A stretch of 64,000 nt of DNA from Halobaculum litoreum (GCF_030127125.1 NZ_CP126156.1:1674001-1738000); one strand, 5' to 3'. Shown: positions 18,896 to 28,197, numbered from the stretch's first letter. Numbers and translations are program-made. Notes: generated by a model from the letters alone, not told the origin.

Positions 18896-21088
18896 ATGGG
18901 CCGACGAAAGAAAATCGTACAGGAATGTGAGGAGCTGATGGACGAGCCGGAGCAGATCCGGAACATCGCCATCGCGGCTCACGTCGACCACGGAAAGACG
19001 ACACTGACGGACAACCTGCTCGCCGGCGCGGGCATGATCGCCGACGCGGACGAGGCGACGCAGCTCGTGATGGACACCGAGGAGGACGAACAGGAGCGTG
19101 GGATCACCATCGACGCGGCGAACGTCTCGATGACCCACGAGTACGAGGACGAGAACCACCTCATCAACCTCATCGACACGCCGGGCCACGTCGACTTCGG
19201 CGGCGACGTGACCCGCGCGATGCGCGCCGTCGACGGCGCGCTCGTCGTGGTCGACGCCGTCGAGGGCGCGATGCCCCAGACGGAGACGGTCGTTCGGCAG
19301 GCGCTGCGCGAGGGCGTCAAGCCGGCGCTGTTCATCAACAAGGTCGACCGCCTCATCTCCGAGCTCCAGGAGGGGCCCGAGGAGATGCAGAAGCGCCTCC
19401 AGGACGTCATCGCCGACGTCAACGAGCTCATCCGCGGGATGACCGAGGAGATGGACGACATCACCGAGGACTGGACGGTCTCCGTCGAGGAGGGCACCGT
19501 CGGGTTCGGCTCGGCGCTGTACAAGTGGGGCGTCTCGCTCCCGTCGATGCAGCGCACCGGCATGTCGTTCGCCGACATCATCGAGCTGGAGCAGGACCAC
19601 AAGCGGCAGGAGCTCCACGAGCGCACGCCGCTGTCGAACGTCGTGCTCGACATGGTCGCCGAGCACTTCCCGAACCCGCTCAAGGCGCAGCCGTTCCGTA
19701 TCCCGCGCATCTGGCGCGGCGACGACGAGTCCGACATCGCCGAGGACATGCGGACGGTCAACCGCGAGGGCGACATCGTGTTCATGGCGACCGACATCGG
19801 GATGGACCCCCACGCCGGCGAGATCGCGACCGGTCGCGTCTTCTCCGGCACGCTCCGCAAGGGGCAGGAGCTGTACGTCTCCGGCACCGCGGGCAAGAAC
19901 CGCGTCCAGTCGGTCGGGATCTACATGGGCGGCGAGCGCGAGGAGCTCGACCGCGGCGTCCCCGCCGGGAACATCGCGGCCGTCACCGGCCTGAAGGACG
20001 CCATCGCGGGCTCCACGGTCTCCGACAAGGAGATGACGCCGTTCGAGTCGATCGAGCACATCTCCGAGCCCGTCATCACGAAGTCCGTCGAGGCGAAGTC
20101 GATGGACGACCTGCCGAAGCTCATCAAGACGCTCCAGCAGGTCGCGAAGGAGGACCCGACGATCCGCGTGGAGATCAACGAGGACACGGGCGAGCACCTC
20201 ATCTCCGGGCAGGGCGAGCTCCACCTCGAGGTCATCACCCAGCGGATCCAGAAGAACCAGGGCATCCCGGTGCAGACCGGTGAGCCGATCGTCGTCTACC
20301 GCGAGCAGCCGCAGGAGGCGTCCCGGGAGGTCGAGGGCGTCTCGCCGAACCGCCACAACAAGTTCTACATCACCGTCGAGCCGCTCGCCGACGACATCGT
20401 CGAGACGATCCAGCTGGGCGAGGCCTCGATGAGCATGCCCGAACTGGAGCGCCGCGAGGCGCTGCAGGACGCCGGCATGGACAAGGACACGTCCCAGAAC
20501 GTGGAGCACATCCACGGGACGAACATCCTCATCGACGACACGAAGGGTATCCAGCACCTCAACGAGACGATGGAGCTGGTCATCGAGGGCCTCGAGGAGG
20601 CGCTCGACGACGGTCCCCTCGCCGCCGAGCCCGTGCAGGGCGCGCTGCTGCGCCTGCACGACGCCCGTCTGCACGAGGACACCATCCACCGCGGTCCGGC
20701 GCAGGTCATCCCCGCCGTCCGCGACGCCGTCCACCGCGCGCTCATCGACGGCGAGGTGCGCCTCCTGGAGCCGATCCAGGACGTCCGCATCGACGTGCCC
20801 AGCGAGCACATGGGCGACGCCTCCGGCGAGATCCAGGGCCGCCGCGGCCGCGTCGACGACATGTACCAGGAGGGCGACCTCATGGTCATCGAGGGCATCG
20901 CGCCCGTCGAGGAGATGATCGGCTTCTCCAGCGACATCCGCTCGGCCACCGAGGGCCGCGCCTCCTGGAACACGGAGAACGCGGGCTTCCGCGTGCTCGT
21001 CGACAACCTCCAGCGCGAGAAGATCATGGAGATCCGCGAGCGCAAGGGCATGAAGCTCGAACTGCCGCAGTCGATCGACTACATCTGA
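18896..21088 (+). CDS. fusA: translation elongation factor EF-2
   Basis: This 730-residue archaeal EF-2 is the ribosomal translocase. The P-loop [10 protein letters not shown] lies near residues 27-36, switch [13 protein letters not shown] near 99-109, and NKVD is the G4 motif. Near the C-terminus [15 protein letters not shown] contains the likely diphthamide histidine at about residue 598, the target of the archaeal diphthamide pathway. It stands alone here, 6 kb from rpsL-rpsG and 2.2 kb from tuf, with its own promoter. Confidence 0.97.
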   Translation: MGRRKKIVQECEELMDEPEQIRNIAIAAHVDHGKTTLTDNLLAGAGMIADADEATQLVMDTEEDEQERGITIDAANVSMTHEYEDENHLINLIDTPGHVDFGGDVTRAMRAVDGALVVVDAVEGAMPQTETVVRQALREGVKPALFINKVDRLISELQEGPEEMQKRLQDVIADVNELIRGMTEEMDDITEDWTVSVEEGTVGFGSALYKWGVSLPSMQRTGMSFADIIELEQDHKRQELHERTPLSNVVLDMVAEHFPNPLKAQPFRIPRIWRGDDESDIAEDMRTVNREGDIVFMATDIGMDPHAGEIATGRVFSGTLRKGQELYVSGTAGKNRVQSVGIYMGGEREELDRGVPAGNIAAVTGLKDAIAGSTVSDKEMTPFESIEHISEPVITKSVEAKSMDDLPKLIKTLQQVAKEDPTIRVEINEDTGEHLISGQGELHLEVITQRIQKNQGIPVQTGEPIVVYREQPQEASREVEGVSPNRHNKFYITVEPLADDIVETIQLGEASMSMPELERREALQDAGMDKDTSQNVEHIHGTNILIDDTKGIQHLNETMELVIEGLEEALDDGPLAAEPVQGALLRLHDARLHEDTIHRGPAQVIPAVRDAVHRALIDGEVRLLEPIQDVRIDVPSEHMGDASGEIQGRRGRVDDMYQEGDLMVIEGIAPVEEMIGFSSDIRSATEGRASWNTENAGFRVLVDNLQREKIMEIRERKGMKLELPQSIDYI

Positions 21089-21092
21089 GGTA

Positions 21093-21118
21093 GCCGGGAC
21101 GCCCCCGGCCGGTTCTCT
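21093..21118 (+). terminator. candidate transcription terminator of fusA
   Basis: A six-base stem GCCGGG/CCCGGC with a five-base loop starts five bases after the fusA stop and is followed by the pyrimidine stretch GGTTCTCTCT. The T-run is interrupted, so support is modest. The remainder of 21119-21265 shows nothing. Confidence 0.3.
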
Positions 21119-21265
21119 CTCGGTCCCTCCCGTTCTCGCGACGCCGCGCCGCCCAGCGACCGCGCCGGCGCCGTCGAACCCTCGCCGACGGGCCGGATCC
21201 GCCGACGGATCGTCGGCTATCTCACAGGGTCGTTCACACACTGGCAAGCATCGCCACGGAAGAAG

Positions 21266-21273
21266 GCTTATCA
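21266..21273 (+). promoter_or_regulatory. promoter of the ACT-homoserine dehydrogenase region
   Basis: The TATA-like GGCTTATC is about 28 nt upstream of the ATG at 21298. That ATG opens a 58-codon frame ending in TAG directly before the ATG of the ACT gene. The transcript would then be leaderless on the small frame, with the ACT gene as second cistron. Confidence 0.45.
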
Positions 21274-21297
21274 CCTCCTCGTCTACACGGATGCAGT

Positions 21298-21474
21298 ATG
21301 CCAAGTGGCACGACCCACGGTCGGCGCGACGGCTGCAGACAGCCCACCCAGCCCCGCACGCCGATCACAATTATTCGGGTCGACGCCACACCCCTCGCCG
21401 GGACACGGGCCGCGGGCGACGACCCGGTCGGGGCGCCGTCACCGGAGCCGAGCGCGGAACGGAGGGCGCGGTAG
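21298..21474 (+). CDS. short leader open frame (58 aa) before the ACT and homoserine dehydrogenase genes
   Basis: The ATG is placed about 28 nt after a TATA-like box and the TAG at 21472-21474 abuts the ATG of the ACT gene (TAGATG). The deduced peptide is basic and not acidic, unlike normal haloarchaeal cytoplasmic proteins. It contains seven Thr and a TPITII stretch. The downstream enzymes make precursors of Thr and Ile, so a leader-peptide or translational-coupling role is conceivable. It may also simply be a 5' untranslated region. I recognise no protein family. Confidence 0.35.
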   Translation: MPSGTTHGRRDGCRQPTQPRTPITIIRVDATPLAGTRAAGDDPVGAPSPEPSAERRAR

Positions 21475-22095
21475 ATGCCGTCGGAGTCGACGCCAGCCCC
21501 CGACGAGCCGCCGGTGGATCGCGACGCCGACGCGGCGGCCGACGACGAGGACGCCGAGACCGACGGCGGTCACGAGACGACGCTGCAGGCGCACACGATC
21601 CGCCTCGAGTTGGTCGACGAGCCGGGACAGCTGCTCGCTGCGCTGGAGCCGATCGCCGACAACGGGGCGAACCTGCTGTCGATCTTCCACGAGCGCGGGA
21701 GCCTCACGCCGCGCGGCCGGATCCCCGTGGAGGTCGACATCGAGTGTCCGCCCGCCCGCTTCGAGCCGATCCTCGAGGACCTGCGCGAGCGCGGCGTGAA
21801 CGTGATCCAGGCCGACGCCGAGGAGTACGGCGACGAGGTGACGCTGGTGCTCGTCGGCCACCTCGTCGACACGGACCTGTCGGACACGCTCAAGAGCATC
21901 CAGAACCGCTCGGGGGCGTCGGTCGCCGACATCGACCTGTCGGCGCCGGCGGGGGCGGGCTCGGAGGCCCACTCCAGCGCCCGACTCCGGCTGCGCGCCC
22001 GCGCCGGGGAGATCCCCGCGGTCGTCGAGACCGTCCGCGAGGTGGCCGCCGAGAAGGACATCGACGTCATCGCCCCGCTGGAGGGTCGGCCATGA
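21475..22095 (+). CDS. free-standing ACT-domain amino-acid-binding protein
   Basis: This 206-residue protein has an acidic N-terminus (about 1-38) followed by two ACT-like modules. The first is clear: IRLELVDEPGQLLAALEPIADNG and then ANLLSIFHERG, near residues 42-74. The second lies near 120-205 with RLRLRARAGEIPAVVETVRE. Such domains bind amino acids and regulate biosynthetic enzymes. Its TGA overlaps the ATG of the homoserine dehydrogenase gene (ATGA), so it is probably the separate regulatory partner of that enzyme. The start is bounded by an in-frame TAG immediately upstream. Confidence 0.82.
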   Translation: MPSESTPAPDEPPVDRDADAAADDEDAETDGGHETTLQAHTIRLELVDEPGQLLAALEPIADNGANLLSIFHERGSLTPRGRIPVEVDIECPPARFEPILEDLRERGVNVIQADAEEYGDEVTLVLVGHLVDTDLSDTLKSIQNRSGASVADIDLSAPAGAGSEAHSSARLRLRARAGEIPAVVETVREVAAEKDIDVIAPLEGRP

Positions 22096-23066
22096 GGCTG
22101 GCCGTCCTCGGCGCCGGCGCGGTCGGCCGGTCGGTCGCCGAACTCGCCGGCGAGTACGGCCACGAGGTGACGGCGCTGGCGGACTCCTCGTCGGCGGTCG
22201 TCGACCCCGCCGGCGTCGACGCCGACGCCGCGCTCGCGCGCAAGGACGCCGGCGACGCGCTCGGGGACGCCGAGCCCGACGAGGCGCTCGCGGCCGAGTA
22301 CGACGCGCTCGTGGAGGCGACGCCGACGACGCTCGGGGACGCCGAGCCGGGCTTCTCGCACCTCCGGGCGGCGCTGGAGCGCGACCGCCACGTCGTGCTC
22401 GCCAACAAGGGCCCGGTCGCCGAGCGGTACGCCGACGTGCGCGAACTGGAGGCCGACTCCGCGGGCGACGTGTACTTCGAGGCGACCGTCGGCGGCGCCA
22501 TCCCGGTGTGTGCGACCGTCGACGACCTCGGAGCGAAACACGTCTCGGCGGTGCGGGGCGTCCTCAACGGGACGGCCAACTTCGTGCTGTCGCGGATGGC
22601 CGCCGAGGGGCTCGACTACGACCACGTCCTCGCGGAGGCGCAGGACCTGGGCGTCGCCGAGGCGGACCCCTCCTTCGACGTCGAGGGGACCGACGCCGCG
22701 CTCAAGTGCGTCATCGTCGCGAACGTGCTGCGCGAGGCCGACTGCGACTCGCTCGCGGAGCTGCGCGACGCGGCGGTGACGTTGGCGGACGCCGAGGTCG
22801 AGGGGATCGAGCACATCCCCGGGAGCGCGCTCGATCTCGCCGCCGAGGACGGGCGCACCGTCCGGCTCGTCGGCGAAGCCACCCGCGACCGGGTGAGCGT
22901 CGGGCCGCGGCTCGTCCCCGAGCACGGCACGCTCGCGGTGACGGGGACGCGCAACATCGTCGAGATCGACCACGAGTACGCGGGCGGGCTCGCCATCTCC
23001 GGGCGCGGCGCCGGCGGCGAGGAGACGGCGAGTGCGGTGCTGGCGGACGTGGCGCGACTGGAGTAA
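22092..23066 (+). CDS. hom: homoserine dehydrogenase
   Basis: This 324-residue NAD(P)-dependent enzyme reduces aspartate semialdehyde to homoserine, the branch point to Thr, Ile and Met. The Rossmann motif GAGAVGRS is at residues 7-14, the NKGPVA segment binds cofactor and substrate, and DPSFDVEGTDAALK provides the catalytic Lys near residue 205. It lacks the C-terminal ACT domain of bacterial enzymes; the overlapping upstream gene encodes two ACT-like modules instead. ATGA overlap implies coupled translation. Confidence 0.92.
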   Translation: MRLAVLGAGAVGRSVAELAGEYGHEVTALADSSSAVVDPAGVDADAALARKDAGDALGDAEPDEALAAEYDALVEATPTTLGDAEPGFSHLRAALERDRHVVLANKGPVAERYADVRELEADSAGDVYFEATVGGAIPVCATVDDLGAKHVSAVRGVLNGTANFVLSRMAAEGLDYDHVLAEAQDLGVAEADPSFDVEGTDAALKCVIVANVLREADCDSLAELRDAAVTLADAEVEGIEHIPGSALDLAAEDGRTVRLVGEATRDRVSVGPRLVPEHGTLAVTGTRNIVEIDHEYAGGLAISGRGAGGEETASAVLADVARLE

Positions 23067-23252
23067 CCCCGCGGTGGCCGCCGACCGTCGCGGGCCCGGT
23101 CGGCGGGCGTTGTTTTCGAGTGTTCTCGTCAGGATCGAACGCCGAGATCGGGGAGCGACGGGGACCCGTCAGTACCCGTGTAACCACCACACACGTGAGG
23201 GGTACACACGACCTAATCGCAAGCGGGCGTCGGGGTGCCCTCCCTGCCGTAT

Positions 23253-23267
23253 CGAAATGGTTTTAGG
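23253..23267 (+). promoter_or_regulatory. promoter of tuf-rpsJ (BRE plus TATA)
   Basis: A textbook haloarchaeal arrangement: CGAAA (BRE, 23253-23257) followed by TTTTAGG at 23261-23267. Initiation would fall near 23290, leaving a leader of about 30 nt before the ATG at 23319. The earlier part of the gap (23067-23252) shows nothing. Confidence 0.6.
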
Positions 23268-23318
23268 GCGTTCGGACGTTACACGTCCTTACAGAGCGCC
23301 TCAGCGCTTGATTCCACA

Positions 23319-24584
23319 ATGAGCGACAAACCCCACCAGAACCTGGCCATCATCGGCCACGTCGACCACGGGAAGTCCACGCTCGTCGGGCGGCTCCTCT
23401 TCGAGACAGGGAGCGTCCCCGAGCACGTGATCGAACAGCACCGAGAGGAGGCCGAAGAGAAGGGCAAGGGCGGCTTCGAGTTCGCCTACGTCATGGACAA
23501 CCTGGCCGAGGAGCGCGAGCGCGGTGTCACCATCGACATCGCCCACCAGGAGTTCGACACCGACCAGTACTACTTCACCATCGTCGACTGCCCGGGCCAC
23601 CGTGACTTCGTGAAGAACATGATCACGGGCGCCTCGCAGGCCGACAACGCGGTGCTCGTCGTCGCGGCAGACGACGGCGTCGCGCCCCAGACCCGCGAGC
23701 ACGTGTTCCTGGCCCGCACGCTGGGTATCAACGAGCTCATCGTCGGCATCAACAAGATGGACGTCGTCGACTACTCCGAGGACACGTACAAGGAGGTCGT
23801 CGACGAGGTCAAGCAGCTCCTCAAGCAGGTCCGCTTCGGCACCGAGGACGCGAGCTTCATCCCGATCTCGGCGTTCGAGGGCGACAACATCGCCGAGCGC
23901 TCCGACAACACGTCGTGGTACGACGGCGAGATCCTCCTGGAGGCCCTCAACAACCTGCCGGAGTCGGAGCCGCCGACGGACGCGCCGCTGCGTCTGCCCA
24001 TCCAGGACGTGTACACCATCTCGGGTATCGGGACCGTCCCCGTCGGACGCCTCGAGACCGGCGAGATGCGCTCGGGTGACAACGTCTCCTTCCAGCCGTC
24101 CGACGTGGGCGGCGAGGTGAAGACGATCGAGATGCACCACGAGGAGGTCGACTACGCGGGCCCCGGCGACAACGTCGGCTTCAACGTCCGCGGCGTCGGC
24201 AAGGACGACATCCGCCGCGGCGACGTCTGTGGCCCCGCCGACGACCCGCCGTCGGTCGCCGAGACGTTCCAGGCGCAGGTCGTCGTCATGCAGCACCCGT
24301 CGGTCATCACGGCCGGGTACACGCCGGTCTTCCACGCCCACACGGCGCAGGTCGCGTGTACGATCGAGTCCATCGACCAGAAGCTGGACCCGTCCTCGGG
24401 CGAGGTCGCCGAGGAGAACCCGGACTTCATCAAGTCGGGCGACGCCGCCATCGTGACGGTGCGCCCCCAGAAGCCCATCAGCATCGAGCCGTCCAGCGAG
24501 ATCCCGGAGCTGGGCTCCTTCGCCATCCGCGACATGGGTCAGACCATCGCGGCCGGCAAGGTGCTCTCCGTCAACGAGCGGTAA
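23319..24584 (+). CDS. tuf: translation elongation factor EF-1 alpha (aEF-1A)
   Basis: This 421-residue GTPase delivers aminoacyl-tRNA to the ribosome. The P-loop GHVDHGKST is near residues 14-22, switch [17 protein letters not shown] near 89-103 and the G4 motif NKMD near 147-150. Domain II and III blocks typical of archaeal EF-1A follow. The ATG at 23319 ([20 protein letters not shown]) is the family start; upstream in-frame sequence is not conserved. rpsJ begins on the very next base after the TAA. Confidence 0.97.
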   Translation: MSDKPHQNLAIIGHVDHGKSTLVGRLLFETGSVPEHVIEQHREEAEEKGKGGFEFAYVMDNLAEERERGVTIDIAHQEFDTDQYYFTIVDCPGHRDFVKNMITGASQADNAVLVVAADDGVAPQTREHVFLARTLGINELIVGINKMDVVDYSEDTYKEVVDEVKQLLKQVRFGTEDASFIPISAFEGDNIAERSDNTSWYDGEILLEALNNLPESEPPTDAPLRLPIQDVYTISGIGTVPVGRLETGEMRSGDNVSFQPSDVGGEVKTIEMHHEEVDYAGPGDNVGFNVRGVGKDDIRRGDVCGPADDPPSVAETFQAQVVVMQHPSVITAGYTPVFHAHTAQVACTIESIDQKLDPSSGEVAEENPDFIKSGDAAIVTVRPQKPISIEPSSEIPELGSFAIRDMGQTIAAGKVLSVNER

Positions 24585-24899
24585 ATGCCCGGACAGCAAG
24601 CGCGCGTCCGACTCGCGGGCACGAGCCCCGACGACCTGGACGACATCTGCGCCGACGTCCGCGAGATCGCGGACAAGACCGGCGTGGCGCTGTCGGGCCC
24701 CATCCCGCTCCCGACGAAGACCCTGGAGGTCCCGTCGCGCAAGTCCCCCGACGGCGAGGGGACGGCGACGTGGGAGCACTGGGAGATGCGCGTCCACAAG
24801 CGGCTGATCGACATCGACGCCGACGAACGCGCGCTCCGTCAGCTCATGCGGATCCAGGTCCCGAACGACGTCTCCATCGAGATCGTCCTCGAGGACTGA
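24585..24899 (+). CDS. rpsJ: ribosomal protein S10 (uS10)
   Basis: This 104-residue small-subunit head protein has the conserved blocks [40 protein letters not shown] and [21 protein letters not shown]. It follows tuf with zero spacing, as in most archaea, and is probably translated by termination-reinitiation. A strong hairpin plus T-run lies just downstream. Confidence 0.97.
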   Translation: MPGQQARVRLAGTSPDDLDDICADVREIADKTGVALSGPIPLPTKTLEVPSRKSPDGEGTATWEHWEMRVHKRLIDIDADERALRQLMRIQVPNDVSIEIVLED

Positions 24900-24912
24900 C
24901 CTGAGGCGCACC

Positions 24913-24958
24913 GGACCCGTACGGGTCCCCCGTCACCGACGACCGTTCTCACGTTTTT
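24913..24958 (+). terminator. transcription terminator after rpsJ
   Basis: GGACCCGTACGGGTCC at 24913-24928 is a perfect palindrome that can form a six-base stem with a GTAC loop. Twenty-five bases later there is a TTTTT run at 24954-24958. In archaea the T-run is the main terminator signal; both elements lie 14 to 59 bases after the rpsJ stop. Confidence 0.55.
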
Positions 24959-25025
24959 CGCCCTCGCGAGCGTCTGCGCCGTCGGGCGGCGGCACGGTTT
25001 TGTCGACGCGACCCCCAGCGTGGGT

Positions 25026-25634
25026 ATGTCCGCCGTCCGGTCCTCGACGCGGTCTCGCTCCCTCCGCCCGGTCGCCGAGACGCTCGTGGCGATGGCGCTG
25101 GTGTCGGCGGTGTTCTGGGTCGTCGGGCTGGTCGCACGGCCGCTCGCGGCGTTCCTGTTCGTTCTGTCGCCGCCGACGCTCGCCCACCCGTGGACGATCG
25201 CGACGAGCGTGTACGCCCACGCCGGCGTCGGCCACCTCCTCTCGAACGCGGTCGTAGTCGTCGTCGCGGGCGTGCCCGTCGCCGCGGCGACGACCCGGCT
25301 CCGGTTTCACGCGTTCGTGCTCGGCACCGGCGCGCTGGCGGGGCTCGCGCAGGTCTGGATCGGCGGCCTCGTGGCGCCGACGGGCGTCGTCGGCATCAGC
25401 GGCGCCGCGTTCGCGCTCGTCGGCTACGTCGCCGCCGCCAACCCCGCCGCCGACGCGCTCGGCCGGGTCGCGGCCCGGCTCGGCGTCCCGCCGCGCGTCG
25501 TGGTCGTCGCGGTGGGTGTCGCGGCGCTCGCCGTGACCCTCGCGTTCAGCCCCGCCGGGAGCGCGCTGGTCGCCCACCTGGTCGGGCTCCTCCTCGGCGT
25601 CGTCGCGGGCCGTCTGCGGCTGTTGCGTGTGTGA
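25026..25634 (+). CDS. rhomboid-family intramembrane serine protease
   Basis: This 202-residue membrane protein has six or so hydrophobic segments. The rhomboid signatures are visible: HAGVGHLLSN at residues 65-74 (structural His and Asn), the catalytic serine in GISGAAFAL (Ser125) and the catalytic His in AHLVGLLLG (His184). Rhomboids cleave membrane proteins within or near the bilayer. A GTG at 25020 would add two residues; the ATG at 25026 is preferred. It stands alone after the tuf-rpsJ terminator. Confidence 0.88.
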   Translation: MSAVRSSTRSRSLRPVAETLVAMALVSAVFWVVGLVARPLAAFLFVLSPPTLAHPWTIATSVYAHAGVGHLLSNAVVVVVAGVPVAAATTRLRFHAFVLGTGALAGLAQVWIGGLVAPTGVVGISGAAFALVGYVAAANPAADALGRVAARLGVPPRVVVVAVGVAALAVTLAFSPAGSALVAHLVGLLLGVVAGRLRLLRV

Positions 25635-25697
25635 AGAACGCACGGAGGCGGGGCGAAACGGAACCCTCAAGTGGCGTCCCGGACTCTCGAAAAGTGC

Positions 25698-25769
25698 GGG
25701 CTCGTAGATCAGTGGTAGATCGCTTCCTTCGCAAGGAAGAGGCCCTGGGTTCAAATCCCAGCGAGTCCA
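25698..25769 (+). tRNA. tRNA-Ala (CGC)
   Basis: This 72-nt cloverleaf has an acceptor stem GGGCTCG/CGAGTCC (one G-U pair) and discriminator A. The anticodon stem CTTCC/GGAAG carries the loop TTCGCAA (anticodon CGC), and the T-arm is GGGTTCAAATCCC. No intron and no encoded CCA. The gap after it (25770-26038, 269 bases) holds no further gene that I can support. Confidence 0.94.
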
Positions 25770-26038
25770 TCCCGCTTCTCCCGTGTCGGTTCCGTCGAGC
25801 CGACACGACCGTCGTCGGTTTCCAGCAACTGCGGTCGTCGCCGTGTCCCGCGAACGCACGGAGACCACGGGTGGTGGACCTCCTCGCACGGACGCGTGCG
25901 ACCGGCGTCCGGGACCGGCCGCGTGGCGAGCGCCGAGGCGCCGCCCCGGCCCGCTCGCGTTGGGTCGACGCCGTACCCCGGTTTCACTTACACTCCGCGT
26001 GGCTCGCGTACAAGTCCCCTCCCGTCCAGGGACGAGGT

Positions 26039-26224
26039 ATGAGCACGAGTCCGGTCGTCGCCCATCCCGAACGCGTCGAGGTCGAAACAGGCACGCGAGC
26101 GCGCATCGACGTGAGCGAGACGAGCGTCCACGAGGTCGAGTCGTTCGTCCGCCGCACCGACTGTCGGGTCCACCTCGAGCGCCGCGGCGGACGGACGAAC
26201 CTCGTCGTCGTCGCGGAGCAGTAG
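26039..26224 (+). CDS. small acidic hypothetical protein
   Basis: This 61-residue protein, MSTSPVVAHPERVEVETG at its start, has alternating polar and hydrophobic residues that predict a small beta/alpha fold (ARIDVSETSVHEVESFVRR, then RVHLERRGGRTNLVVVAEQ). Its composition is typical of haloarchaeal coding sequence, with Asp/Glu excess, and it ends just before the convergent RNase R gene. I do not recognise the family. A possible helix (VHEVESFVRR) followed by a strand pair is all that can be said. Confidence 0.55.
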   Translation: MSTSPVVAHPERVEVETGTRARIDVSETSVHEVESFVRRTDCRVHLERRGGRTNLVVVAEQ

Positions 26225-26266
26225 GCGAGCGCGGCGCCGTGCGCCGAGCGGCCGGCCGCTCGGTCG

Positions 26267-27595
26267 CTACTCGGGGACGGTGTCCGGGCGGTCGTACTGG
26301 GCGTCCTCGGGGTCGTCCATCACCTCGACGCCGCGGTTGTTCACGGCGTACGGGTCGAGGCCGACCTCCTGCATGAACTGCTTGTACAGCCGCTCGGCGG
26401 TCTCGGCGTCCTTCTGTTTGTCCGAGGCGCTGTCACACAGCTCGATCAGGTTCTCGGGCACGTCGTTCTCGTGGACGATCCAGTGGTTGATGAGGTCCGA
26501 GAGGCGGCGGATGGGGCTGGTGAAGTGGCCGTAGATGTCGAAGTTGAGCGCGTGGTGGCCGCCGAACGGGTCGTTCATGTACTTGGCGCGGGGCATCACC
26601 TTCAGCACGGCGCGTTGGATCTTGTTGAGTTGGCGGCCGGGCGCCGCTTCGAGCGCGGCGTTCACCGCCTTGCGCGGGTCGTCCCACGAGCCGCCGGGGA
26701 TGGAGACGCCGTCGAGTTCCTGGATCTCCTTGAGCGCCTTGTTCCACTGCTCGGGGGTGGGCTGCGGGTGGACGCGGTACATCGCCTCGACCCCGCGGTT
26801 CCACATCAGCTCGTGGGTGACCGCCTTGTTCGCCTTCAGCATGCACTCCTCGATGATCGTGTGGGCGCGGTCGCGGCTCGGGTTGAGCACGAGCGAGCCG
26901 TCCGCCTTGCGCTGTTCGTGGAGCTGGTCGGCCACGTCGTACGCGAGCGTGCACTTCTCGTGCAGCGGGGCCTCGGGGTCCTCGAGCCGGCGCTCGCACT
27001 GTTTGTAGGTGAGGCGCTCGTCGGAGTTGATCACCGACTTGTAGATGTCGAGCGTGTCGAAGCTCAGCGTCTCCTTGTCGAGGTGCATCTCGACGGTGTG
27101 GGCGAGGCGGTCCTCGTTGGGCACCAGCGAGCACACCGTCTCCGCGAGGATCGGCGGGAGCATGTGGATGGTGTAGCCGGGGAGGTACACCGTGTTGCCG
27201 CGCTCGACGGCCTCGGCCCACATCGCGGAGTCGGGGTGGACGTAGTGGCTCACGTCGGCGATGTGGACCCACAGCTGGTACTCGTCGTCGTGCTCCTCGA
27301 TGGAGATGGCGTCGTCGAAGTCCTGCGCGTCGGCGGGGTCGGTCGTCCACGTCGTCAGGTCACGGAGGTCGCGTCGCTCGTCCACCTCGTCTCGGATCTC
27401 CTGTTGGACGCCCTCGGTGCGGTCCTTCGCCTCGCGCATCACCGCCGGCGGGAACTCGTCGCGGATCTCGAACTCGGCGAACAGCGACTCGCGCTTGTCG
27501 GCCAGCGCGTCCGCGAGCCCTTCGGTGATCGTCACCGGCCCCTGCGCCTCGGCGCTGCCCGGGTCCGGCTCCTCGTCCTGCTGTGCGTCACTCAT
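26267..27595 (-). CDS. rnr: RNase R-like exoribonuclease (RNB domain only)
   Basis: This 442-residue protein is an RNase II/R-family 3'-5' exoribonuclease. The catalytic acidic cluster TDPADAQDFDDAIS lies at residues 85-98, with the metal-binding Asp92, Asp94 and Asp95. Other RNB blocks are WVHIADVSHYV, the LPPILAETVCSLVPNEDRLA core and FGGHHALNFDIYGHFTSPIRR. Bacterial RNase R is about 800 residues; this haloarchaeal form lacks the cold-shock and S1 domains and consists mostly of the RNB domain. It is probably involved in RNA decay, since haloarchaea lack the exosome. Confidence 0.92.
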   Translation of the reverse strand: MSDAQQDEEPDPGSAEAQGPVTITEGLADALADKRESLFAEFEIRDEFPPAVMREAKDRTEGVQQEIRDEVDERRDLRDLTTWTTDPADAQDFDDAISIEEHDDEYQLWVHIADVSHYVHPDSAMWAEAVERGNTVYLPGYTIHMLPPILAETVCSLVPNEDRLAHTVEMHLDKETLSFDTLDIYKSVINSDERLTYKQCERRLEDPEAPLHEKCTLAYDVADQLHEQRKADGSLVLNPSRDRAHTIIEECMLKANKAVTHELMWNRGVEAMYRVHPQPTPEQWNKALKEIQELDGVSIPGGSWDDPRKAVNAALEAAPGRQLNKIQRAVLKVMPRAKYMNDPFGGHHALNFDIYGHFTSPIRRLSDLINHWIVHENDVPENLIELCDSASDKQKDAETAERLYKQFMQEVGLDPYAVNNRGVEVMDDPEDAQYDRPDTVPE

Positions 27596-27709
27596 GCGCC
27601 GGCGTACGGGAGTGCGGTACCTGAGGGTTTCGGGGGGCGCGTCGCCGCCCGGCGCGAGGCGACGGCCGCCGCGGGAGCGCTCCGGCGCCGTTCCGCCCGC
27701 GAGAAGCGG

Positions 27710-28039
27710 TCAGTCGCTCTGGCGGTCGGTGTCCTCGGCGTCGGCCTCGGGGTCGCCGTAGCGGCGCACGACCTCGTGTTGGTAGGCCGCGACGTACGCC
27801 TCCTGGGAGTCGCCGCCGGCGGCGGCTTCGACGTCCGCGAGGAGGTCCTCGAGGTCGCCGCGCGGCTGGTGGGACAGCTCGCGGTAGCACTCCTTACACA
27901 GGTACTCGAACTCCTTGTCGCGTCGGCTCCACCGGTCGCCCTCCTTGTCGTACTCCCGGGCGTCCTCGCGGGCCAGCGACTCCCCACAGGCGATGCAGAC
28001 GACGGCGGACCGGTCCCGGTCCCGCCGGGAACCCCACAT
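27710..28039 (-). CDS. zinc-ribbon hypothetical protein
   Basis: This 109-residue protein has CIACGESLAREDAREYDKEG and then YLCKECYRELSHQPRGDLE, two Cys pairs spaced as a zinc ribbon near residues 15-52. A helical acidic C-terminus follows (DLLADVEAAAGG). It is a common haloarchaeal small protein of unknown function, perhaps binding nucleic acid or protein. A TATA-like CGCTAAGTC on the minus strand near 28062-28070 is 27 nt upstream of the ATG. Confidence 0.7.
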   Translation of the reverse strand: MWGSRRDRDRSAVVCIACGESLAREDAREYDKEGDRWSRRDKEFEYLCKECYRELSHQPRGDLEDLLADVEAAAGGDSQEAYVAAYQHEVVRRYGDPEADAEDTDRQSD

Positions 28040-28197
28040 GGAACGTACTGCGGCGCGGGCGGACTTAGCGTTTGTCGTGGGACCGCCGTTCGCGTCGTGT
28101 CGTAGCACGATGCTCCCCGGTCGCCGCCGGCGGCGGTCCGGGAGCGGTCGGGACGCCGAGCGGTCGATTTATCCGGCGCACGCGCGCACCACGGAGT

